Source: JALTBU01 sp964410645 (GTDB lineage: Bacteria; Campylobacterota; Campylobacteria; Campylobacterales; Nautiliaceae). Taken from it: a DNA stretch of 11,358 nt. The translations under genes and the position numbers were made by a program. The notes beneath the pieces were generated by a model. The model was given only the letters and a program-made list of their open reading frames with translations. It did not search any database and was not told the origin of the DNA. The stretch lies in contig CAYPHV010000039.1 in assembly GCA_964410645.1 (NCBI GenBank), positions 1 to 11,358 of the forward strand. Direction: 5' to 3'. Positions 1 through 5,737 of this stretch are shown in pieces. Positions within the stretch are counted from its first letter, which is position 1. Each line of letters starts with the position of its first letter.

Positions 1-288
1 GCTGTGGTTGCCGATGAAGTTAGAAAACTTGCTGAAAAGACTCAAAAAAGTTTAAATGAAATCGACGTAAATGTATTAAGACTTGTTCAATCTATCCAAG
101 AAGTAGTAAATAATATTGAAGAAACGGGTAATGAAATAAGCAATATCAATGAATCAATGAATAAAATGAAAAATATGGATGAAGAAAATATTAAACAAGC
201 AGGAAAATTATCAGGCGAAGTAAAAATATTAAATAATATTTCAGAGAAAATAAAAAAAGAGATAACTGAAAAAAATTTTAAATATTAA
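1..288 (+). CDS. Methyl-accepting chemotaxis protein, C-terminal fragment (5' end outside the window)
   Basis: The reading frame is open from base 1 and gives 95 residues beginning AVVADEVRKLAEKT. This is the conserved signalling-tip hairpin of methyl-accepting chemotaxis proteins, the part that contacts CheA and CheW. The rest (NEI..VNVLRLVQSIQEV..NIEETGNEI) is heptad-patterned helix, as expected for the descending arm of the cytoplasmic coiled coil. The sensor domain, membrane segments and HAMP domain lie upstream, so the ligand cannot be inferred. The GTG at base 4 lies inside the conserved motif and is not a start. No CheB/CheR-binding pentapeptide is visible at the C-terminus, which ends KNFKY. 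The stop codon overlaps the stop of the convergent amt gene within a TTAA. The family call is secure; the class of receptor is not determinable. Confidence 0.93.
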   Translation, partial: AVVADEVRKLAEKTQKSLNEIDVNVLRLVQSIQEVVNNIEETGNEISNINESMNKMKNMDEENIKQAGKLSGEVKILNNISEKIKKEITEKNFKY

Positions 289-1451
289 ATAGCTCTTTTA
301 AATTCCGGATATGCCTCTATTCCGCATTCTGTTACGTCAAGCCCTTCGACTTCTTCATCTTCATTGGCCCTGAATGGTATGAATTTGTTTATTATATAGA
401 TTATTATGTAAGAAATTATAAATACAAAAATGCCAATTTCTATAACCCCTTTTATTTGAGCAAATAAATTTGCTTTTCCAAATAAACCTACTGCAATTGT
501 CCCCCAAACTCCGTTTACCAAATGAACTGAAAGGGCACCTACGGGGTCGTCTATTTTTATTTTGTCAAAAAAAGGTATGGCATAAAAAACCAAAATTCCT
601 CCGATTAAACCTACAATAATTGATTCAAGCGGAGTTAATACATCAGCACCGGCGGTAATTGCCACAAGTCCGCCGAGGGCACCGTTTAAAACCATTGTAA
701 TATCAAATTTTTTATATGTAAGATAACTTAAAATAAATACGATTAATCCTCCGATAAGCCCTGCATTGTTTGTATTCATAACTACTTTTGCCACTGTATC
801 GGCTGCATTTTTACTTGAAATACTTCCAACACTTCCGCCGTTAAATCCAAACCAGCCTATCCATAAAAGCAAAGCCCCTAATACTACCAAAGGAATGTTA
901 CTGGCCGGAAATACTTTTATACCTCTTTTTGTATATTTGCCTTTTCTGCTTCCTATAATTAAAATTGCAGCTAAAAGTGCCCATCCGCCGGTTGAGTGAA
1001 TTACAGCGGAACCTGCTAAATCATGCATATTTGAAATATCTAAAAATGTTCCTTTAAGTAAATCGGCCCCCCATGTGAAATTAACAACTAAAGGATATAT
1101 AAGCCCGGCCATAAAAACTGCAAAAACAGAAAGTGGAATAATTCTTGTTCTTTCACTCACCCCTCCGCTCATTATATTTATAGTTTTTCCGACAAATGCC
1201 ATTTGAAATAAAAATACGGCATATTTGCTCATAGAGCTTCCACTCCAGCCTCCAAAAGCTAATTCATATCCCCAAAAGAAAAATACTAAACTTGCAATTA
1301 TATAAATCATGGTATTAACTGTTAAAACTGCTGTTACGTTTTTTGTCCTGACAAGCCCGGCTTCAAGCATTGCAAAACCGGGCACCATTAAGATAATTAA
1401 TGTAAATGAAAAAAGAGTAAAAAATGTATCAATTACCCAAGCAGTGTCCAT
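285..1451 (-). CDS. amt: Ammonium transporter, Amt/MEP/Rh family
   Basis: Encodes 388 residues, close to the usual size for bacterial AmtB, with about eleven hydrophobic segments. It is an inner-membrane trimeric channel for ammonium. Visible hallmarks are D144 with H152 in DLAGSAVIHSTGGW (matching the D160/H168 pair of E. coli AmtB), the second pore histidine H310 in ALSVHLVNGVWG, and the W-F-G-F-N-G-G-S stretch around residues 200-207. The conserved cytoplasmic tail (EGLDVTECGIEAYPEF, about 369-384), which docks PII proteins in this family, is present. The start is fixed by an AAGGAA ribosome-binding site in the 13-bp space after glnK, so the two genes are almost certainly cotranscribed. 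GlnK is expected to block the channel when nitrogen is plentiful. No separate promoter or terminator is evident. No lesion is seen. Confidence 0.97.
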   Translation of the reverse strand: MDTAWVIDTFFTLFSFTLIILMVPGFAMLEAGLVRTKNVTAVLTVNTMIYIIASLVFFFWGYELAFGGWSGSSMSKYAVFLFQMAFVGKTINIMSGGVSERTRIIPLSVFAVFMAGLIYPLVVNFTWGADLLKGTFLDISNMHDLAGSAVIHSTGGWALLAAILIIGSRKGKYTKRGIKVFPASNIPLVVLGALLLWIGWFGFNGGSVGSISSKNAADTVAKVVMNTNNAGLIGGLIVFILSYLTYKKFDITMVLNGALGGLVAITAGADVLTPLESIIVGLIGGILVFYAIPFFDKIKIDDPVGALSVHLVNGVWGTIAVGLFGKANLFAQIKGVIEIGIFVFIISYIIIYIINKFIPFRANEDEEVEGLDVTECGIEAYPEFKRAI

Positions 1452-1464
1452 AATATTCCTTTAT

Positions 1465-1803
1465 TTATATTGCTTCTTCGTTTTCTTCATCTGTTCTTAT
1501 TCTTATTGCTTTTTCCACCGGCAAGACAAAAATTTTACCATCGCCTATTTTTCCTGTTTTGGCATTTTTTATAATAGTATCTATAACTTTTTTAGTATCT
1601 TCTTTTTTTATAACAATTTCAATTTTTATTTTAGGTAAAAAGTCAACTACGTATTCGGCACCTCTGTAAAGTTCAGTATGTCCCTGCTGCCTTCCGTGTC
1701 CTTTAACCTCACTGACGGTTATTCCGTTTATACCAATGTCAAAAAGTGCGTCTTTTACATCATCAAGTTTGAACGGTTTAATAATGGCTTCTATTTTTTT
1801 CAT
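1465..1803 (-). CDS. glnK: Nitrogen regulatory protein PII (GlnK/GlnB family)
   Basis: Encodes 112 residues, the normal PII length. It is a cytosolic trimer that senses ATP/ADP and 2-oxoglutarate and controls nitrogen uptake and assimilation. Visible features are the N-terminal MKKIEAIIKPFKLDDVKDAL, Q39 in GHGRQQGH (2-oxoglutarate/Mg-ATP site), the T-loop with Y51 in RGAEYVVDF (the uridylylation site in many proteobacteria), the second PII signature TGKIGDGKIFV (83-93), and the nucleotide-binding arginines R101 and R103. Linkage to amt 13 bp downstream supports the GlnK rather than the GlnB name. Whether Y51 is modified cannot be told, since no GlnD is in the window. The start has an AAGGAG site 5 bp away. 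The 68-bp gap to purT carries a probable promoter. Confidence 0.96.
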   Translation of the reverse strand: MKKIEAIIKPFKLDDVKDALFDIGINGITVSEVKGHGRQQGHTELYRGAEYVVDFLPKIKIEIVIKKEDTKKVIDTIIKNAKTGKIGDGKIFVLPVEKAIRIRTDEENEEAI

Positions 1804-1819
1804 AAGACTCCTTTTTTAT

Positions 1820-1878
1820 TGAAAGTATAATATACAAATGAAGATAAAAGAAAGAGAAAAGTGATTAAATTTTAATCA
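1820..1878 (-). promoter_or_regulatory. Probable glnK-amt promoter with two short palindromes
   Basis: Read on the minus strand, the purT-glnK gap contains a T-rich tract followed by overlapping TATATT/TATACT hexamers (about 1825-1835) and then the glnK ribosome-binding site. The -10 candidate lies in a perfect odd palindrome, GTATA-A-TATAC (1825-1835). A second palindrome, TGATTAAA-T-TTTAATCA (1862-1878), spans the purT stop codon and lies some 30 bp upstream of the -10. No GG-N10-GC pair typical of sigma-54 promoters is seen, so housekeeping sigma control is more likely. The palindromes are visible directly; a regulator is only inferred. Confidence 0.4.
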
Positions 1879-3041
1879 ATTGAGATTTTAGAAATTAGAA
1901 GTTTTGCTTTTTCTAAAGCTTCTTTTGAAGATTTGTCACTTACTAATAATGCTCCCATTCTTCTGCCGGGATGAGATTCCGGTTTTCCAAAAACTATAAA
2001 TCTTGAATTAGTGCTGAAAATTTGAGGGTCAATATTAAATGAAGGAGTGTAAGTTGATTTGTTGGCTTTAAATGCCGCACTGGCTCCCGGAGTTAAAAAT
2101 TCAAATCCCAAAGGCAGATTTAAAACGGCTCTTATATGAAGTGCAAATTCGCTCTGAGACTGGGTAATTAATGTTACAAGCCCTGTATCGTGAGGTCTAG
2201 GAGATACTTCACTGAAATATACCGTGTTTCCTTTTACAAACATTTCAACTCCGAATATTCCCCGACCTCCTAATCCTTCAACGATTGTTTTTGCCGTGTG
2301 TTTGGCTTTTTGCAAAGCTGTTTCACTCATATCCATTTTCTGCCATGAAAAAATATAATCTCCGCCTTTTTGGATATGCCCGATAGGAGGACAGAACACA
2401 ATTTCACTGTCATTTTTTGCCGTTAAAAGTGTTATTTCATAATCAAAATCGATAAATTCTTCCACTATAAGTTCATCTGCGCTTCCCCTTGCATCGTTTT
2501 TTGCCGTTTCCCAGGCGGTTATTATTTCTTCACTTGATTTTACAATACTTTGTCCGTGACCGGAACTGCTCATAACAGGTTTTACCACAGCCGGATAACC
2601 AAGTTCTTTACAGGCGTTTTTTAAATCTTCGCAGGTTGAAACAAACTTATATCTGCTGGTTTTAAGCCCTAATGTTTCCGCTGCGAATTTTCTTATATTT
2701 TTTCTGTTCATTGTTTTATTTACAGCCTCTGCGTTTGGAATAACAAAAATTCCTTCCTTTTCAGCTTCAAATAACGCTTCTATATTAATAGCTTCTATTT
2801 CAGGCAGTACAAAATCCGGTTTTTCCCTTCTTATTACGTCTAAAACTTCGTCTTTATTCTTCATATTAATTACATAATTTTTCTGTGAAACAAGCATAGC
2901 GGGTGCATTTGGGTATCTGTCAACTGCAATTACTTCACATCCTAGTCTGTTTGCTTCAATTGCAACTTCTTTACCAAGTTCGCCGCTTCCAAGAAGCATT
3001 ATTTTTATTGAATTTGATTTAAGCGGGGTTGAAAGTCTCAT
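1872..3041 (-). CDS. purT: Formate-dependent phosphoribosylglycinamide formyltransferase (GAR transformylase 2)
   Basis: Encodes 389 residues, essentially the length of E. coli PurT (392). It is a cytosolic ATP-grasp enzyme that joins formate to GAR using ATP, the third step of purine synthesis, without folate. Visible motifs are the N-terminal GSGELGKE loop (18-25), PEIEAI around residue 82 (GAR contact in the family), the ATP-grasp VKPVMSSSGHGQS loop (153-165), the EEF pair near 194-196, and the metal-binding glutamates E266 (GVEMF) and E278 in FSEVSPRPHDTG. The start carries an AGGAT ribosome-binding site about 5 bp upstream. It transcribes away from feoA across a 74-bp divergent spacer. 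The metabolic pairing with glnK-amt is loose. The sequence appears intact; the assignment over PurK is supported by length and the PRPHDTG stretch. Confidence 0.96.
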   Translation of the reverse strand: MRLSTPLKSNSIKIMLLGSGELGKEVAIEANRLGCEVIAVDRYPNAPAMLVSQKNYVINMKNKDEVLDVIRREKPDFVLPEIEAINIEALFEAEKEGIFVIPNAEAVNKTMNRKNIRKFAAETLGLKTSRYKFVSTCEDLKNACKELGYPAVVKPVMSSSGHGQSIVKSSEEIITAWETAKNDARGSADELIVEEFIDFDYEITLLTAKNDSEIVFCPPIGHIQKGGDYIFSWQKMDMSETALQKAKHTAKTIVEGLGGRGIFGVEMFVKGNTVYFSEVSPRPHDTGLVTLITQSQSEFALHIRAVLNLPLGFEFLTPGASAAFKANKSTYTPSFNIDPQIFSTNSRFIVFGKPESHPGRRMGALLVSDKSSKEALEKAKLLISKISID

Positions 3042-3053
3042 TTTTATCCTTTT

Positions 3054-3067
3054 TTGATATATGTCAA
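3054..3067. promoter_or_regulatory. FNR/CRP-family-like palindrome in the purT-feoA divergent spacer
   Basis: TTGATATATGTCAA is a 14-bp inverted repeat matching the FNR-type pattern TTGAT-N4-ATCAA at nine of ten positions. Its centre lies about 41-44 bp upstream of the feoA start predicted from the -10 candidates, the classic distance for class II activation by this family. It also sits just upstream of the purT ribosome-binding site, so it could affect either gene. The palindrome is seen directly. The regulator is inferred, helped by the fact that feo operons are commonly activated under low oxygen in other bacteria. In such an AT-rich spacer a chance match is possible. Confidence 0.35.
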
Positions 3068-3085
3068 AAAAAATTTTTGAACTTT

Positions 3086-3100
3086 TTGATATTATAACAA
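3086..3100 (+). promoter_or_regulatory. Probable feoAB promoter -10 region overlapped by an operator-like palindrome
   Basis: The stretch TTGATATTATAACAA contains overlapping -10 candidates, TATTAT (3090-3095) and TATAAC (3093-3098), preceded by the T-rich run common in Campylobacterota promoters. The whole 15-mer is an imperfect palindrome (TTG.TAT.ATA.CAA), so a repressor such as Fur could bind over the -10. Fur control is known for feo genes in many bacteria, but the match to a canonical 19-bp Fur box is poor, so this remains a guess. The ribosome-binding site AAGGTG follows at 3106-3111. Confidence 0.35.
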
Positions 3101-3115
3101 TAAAAAAGGTGCTTT

Positions 3116-3346
3116 ATGAAATTAAATGAATTAAAAATAGGAGAAAGTGGAATTATAAAAAAAATTTATGCAAAAGAGCCCTTAAAAAGTAAATGTTTAT
3201 CAATGGGTTTTAGCAGAGGCGAGAGGGTAAAAGTATTAAAACATACGCTTGCCAAAAATACTTATGAAGTGGAAATCAATCATATTCCGGTGGCCTTAAG
3301 AGAAGAAGAGGCAAGTCAAATAGAAATAAAAAGGGATAGTAAATGA
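3116..3346 (+). CDS. feoA: Ferrous iron transport protein A, small SH3-like
   Basis: Encodes 76 residues, the normal size for FeoA. The protein has the family pattern: an opening MKLNELKIGESGIIKKI, then a turn with KSKCLSMGFSRGERVKVLKH (leucine, glycine and basic residues at typical places), and a closing strand ending RKEEA-like (ALREEEASQIEI). FeoA is a small cytosolic SH3-fold protein that is thought to interact with FeoB and support Fe(II) uptake. Its stop overlaps the feoB start in ATGA (3343-3346), so translation is probably coupled. It is the first gene of the operon, starting 74 bp from the divergent purT. The start choice rests on the AAGGTG site 4 bp upstream and the family N-terminus. 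Confidence 0.93.
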   Translation: MKLNELKIGESGIIKKIYAKEPLKSKCLSMGFSRGERVKVLKHTLAKNTYEVEINHIPVALREEEASQIEIKRDSK

Positions 3347-5573
3347 ATAAAATAAAAATAGCATTAGTTGGTCAGCCGAATGTCGGAAAAAGCCATTTAA
3401 TTAATTCTATTTCCGGAGCAACGCTTCATGTGGGGAATTTTTCCGGTGTAACAGTTGAAAAAAAAGAAGTGGAGTTTGAAAGAAACGGATATAAATTTAA
3501 ACTTGTAGATTTACCGGGGACTTATTCTTTTCATCCGTATACTCCGGAAGAAAAAGTTACCAAAGATTTTTTGTTAAATGGCGAATATGATGTGATTTTA
3601 AACGTTATAGATTCGAATCAGCTTGAAAAAAACTTAAGTTTTACCTGGCAGATAGCAGATTTAAAAAGGCCTATGGTAATTGCGTTTAATATGTATGATG
3701 AATATTCAAAAAACGGCGGGGAAATCGATACAGATAAATTTTTTAAGCTTACAGATATAAGAGCGGAAAATGTTTCGGCAAAAGAAAAATTCGGTCTTGA
3801 AGAATTATATAATAAGGTTGTCAAAACATATGAAAAGAAAAATCTTCCGAATATTGAATATTCAGAAACAATAGAAGAGAAAATTACCAATTTGAAAAGT
3901 TGTATAAAAGAATGCAAATTTAACAGAAGATTTATTGCTATCAGACTTTTGGAAGAAGATGAGGATATTTATAAATTGGTTCATGAAAAACCGTGGTTTA
4001 TAGATTTGGTCGATATTTTAAAAAAAAATAAAAATATAATGAAAGGGGAAGCGAATTTAGACGATACCAAAGAAATATTTTTTGAAGAAAGACTGGCTTT
4101 GGCTAAAGGGATTGTAATGCAGATTGCAAAAAAAGCCAGGCATGAAACAACAAGTGAAAAAATAGATAAAATACTCATTCATCCTGTGCTTGGACTTCCT
4201 ATATTTTTATTTATAATGTGGGCAATATTTCAGGTTACATTCAGCCTTGGAAATATTCCTATGGACTGGATTAGTGCGGGATTTAACGATTTTGGCAATT
4301 TTGTGGGAAATATATTACCAAACGGAGAATTTAAAGATGCCATAGTAAACGGGGTGATTCCGGCAGTCGGTGCGGTTGTTATGTTCTTACCGAATATCTT
4401 AATTTTGTTTTTGGGGCTTAATTTGCTTGAACAGACCGGTTATATGGCAAGGGCCGCTTATGTAATGGACGGGGTGTTAAAACGTTTCGGACTTCAGGGA
4501 AGGGCATTTATTCCTTTGGTTTCAGGATTTGGGTGCTCGGTTCCTGCATATATGGCGGCAAGAACACTTAAAAATCCAAAAGACAGGCTTATAACAATGC
4601 TTGTAATCGGATTTATGAGCTGTGGGGCAAGGCTTCCTATTTATGTGCTTTTGGTAAGTGCCTTTTTCGCAAAGTCTGTTCAAAGTTTTGTAATGTTTGG
4701 AATTTATGTGGGCGGTGCGTTAACAGGGCTGATTGTCGCCAAGATACTCAGAATAGTATTGTTTAAAGGGGAGCCGGAGCCGTTTGTTATGGAGCTTCCG
4801 AAATACAGGTTTCCGAGATTAAAAGCTATACTTTTTGATCTGTGGATTAAAACAAAACTGTTTTTAAAAAAAGCAGGTACATTTATTGCGCTTTCGGCGT
4901 TGGCCATTTGGTTTTTGAGTTCGTTTCCAAGAGAAAATATTGTAAAAGAATATTCCGTAAAAATAGAAAACGTTCAAACCACAGTTCAAAAACAAAAACT
5001 TAAAGATGTAATGAATACGAAAATTCTTGAAAATTCATATATCGCGCATATAGGGAAATTTATTGCACCTGTATTTAAACCTCTTGATTTGGACTGGAGG
5101 GAAGATGTTTCGCTGTTGGCTGGTCTTGCAGCCAAAGAGACTGTGGTATCGACGATGTCGGTTTTGTATAACGCAGGAAGTGGTGAGAATGAAACAAGCA
5201 AGTCTTTAATAAATAAAATAAGAAATTCTATGCCGTTTACCGCAGCAGTTGCCATGATTATAATTGTTATGTTTTATTCCCCGTGTGTTGCGGCTATGAG
5301 CACATTTTACGCAGAAGTGCCGCAATGGATATGGAGANNNNNNNNNNNNNNNNNNNNNNNNNNNNNNNNNNNNNNNNNNNNNNNNNNNNNNNNNNNNNNN
5401 NNNNNNNNNNNNNNNNNNNNNNNNNNNNNNNNNNNNNGTGTGTTGCGGCTATGAGCACATTTTACGCAGAAGTGCCGCAATGGATATGGAGAATTTTTTA
5501 TACAATTTATCCAAATGTGTTTGCATATATAGCGGCTTTTATAGGAGTTAGTTTAATAAAACTGTTCTCTTGA
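3343..5573 (+). CDS. feoB: Ferrous iron transporter B, GTPase-permease, interrupted by an assembly gap
   Basis: Inner-membrane Fe(II) transporter with an N-terminal G domain. Visible G-protein motifs are G1 GQPNVGKS (10-17), the G2 region near T37, G3 DLPG (56-59), G4 NMYD (116-119) and G5 VSAK (144-147). The membrane part follows from about residue 280 and includes LEQTGYMARAAYVMD, SGFGCSVPAYMAARTL, GFMSCGARLPIY, AGLAAKETVVSTM and FYSPCVAAM, all characteristic of FeoB. A 100-N gap lies at 5338-5437, and 55 bases before it are repeated exactly after it. As deposited the frame breaks and the C-terminus falls in another frame. If the gap and one repeat copy (155 bases) are removed, the gene becomes 2076 bases, in frame, giving 691 residues ending IKLFS. 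I therefore consider it intact, not a pseudogene. Confidence 0.95.
5283..5492. repeat. Perfect 55-bp direct repeat on both sides of the gap (5283-5337 and 5438-5492), likely assembly artefact
   Basis: Both copies start GTGTGTTGCGGCTATGAG and end GGATATGGAGA, and they are identical over 55 bases. Both encode the same FeoB segment (VAAMSTFYAEVPQWIWR). The length 55 equals a common de Bruijn-graph k-mer size, as expected when two neighbouring contigs share their terminal k-mer and are scaffolded with N's rather than merged. A true tandem duplication would lengthen and frameshift a conserved part of FeoB, which is less likely. Confidence 0.9.
5338..5437. other. 100-base run of N (scaffold gap)
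   Basis: Exactly 100 unknown bases, the conventional placeholder for a gap of unknown size. The flanking sequence overlaps by 55 bases, so no real sequence is probably missing. Confidence 0.99.
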
Positions 5574-5618
5574 GCACTGACTAAAAGCATTCAGCAAAAG
5601 AACAAATTTTTAAACATT

Positions 5619-5690
5619 ACAAAAAAGCTAAAAATTGTAAACGCGAGCGCCCTAACGGGTTAAATACAATTTTTTTTAAAGCTTTTTTGT
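5619..5690. repeat. Long imperfect inverted repeat between feoB and nrdA
   Basis: The left arm (5619-5639, ACAAAAAAGCT then AAAAATTGTA) is mirrored by the right arm (5665-5690, TACAATTTTT... then AAGCTTTTTTGT), with five extra bases bulged in the right arm. The 25-base centre (5640-5664) is unusually GC-rich for this genome and holds CCC-TAAC-GGG, which could form a small inner hairpin. In RNA this would be a stable long stem, plausible as a bidirectional terminator for feoAB. It may equally be a small dispersed palindromic element; no clear target-site duplication is seen. The right arm ends exactly at the nrdA -10 box. Structure is seen; function is inferred. Confidence 0.7.
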
Positions 5691-5733
5691 TATAATTCTC
5701 GATAAAATCATAATTTTTTTATATTCAAAGGAG
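5691..5733 (+). promoter_or_regulatory. Probable nrdAB promoter -10 box and ribosome-binding site
   Basis: A perfect TATAAT lies at 5691-5696, preceded by T-rich DNA as usual for Campylobacterota sigma-70 promoters, which often lack a clear -35. A strong AAGGAG (5728-5733) is four bases from the nrdA ATG, implying a leader of about 35 bases. No pair of NrdR-box palindromes is recognisable nearby. Any regulation would have to involve the adjoining inverted repeat or act elsewhere. Confidence 0.55.
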
Positions 5734-5737
5734 AATA

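Noticed and set aside
4..288. Complete small gene starting at GTG of base 4
   Set aside because: The frame is open to the window edge and the GTG is a valine within the conserved AVVADEVRKLAE motif, so this is the end of a larger receptor.
5283..5573. Separate 96-residue ORF after or across the gap, and an apparent frameshift in feoB
   Set aside because: It is the true C-terminus of FeoB displaced by the 100-N gap and the 55-bp duplicated contig end; merging the ends restores one frame.
5574..5737. NrdR boxes before nrdA
   Set aside because: No pair of ACACTATATATAGTGT-like 16-mers is present; the only palindromic structure is the long inverted repeat, which does not resemble them.
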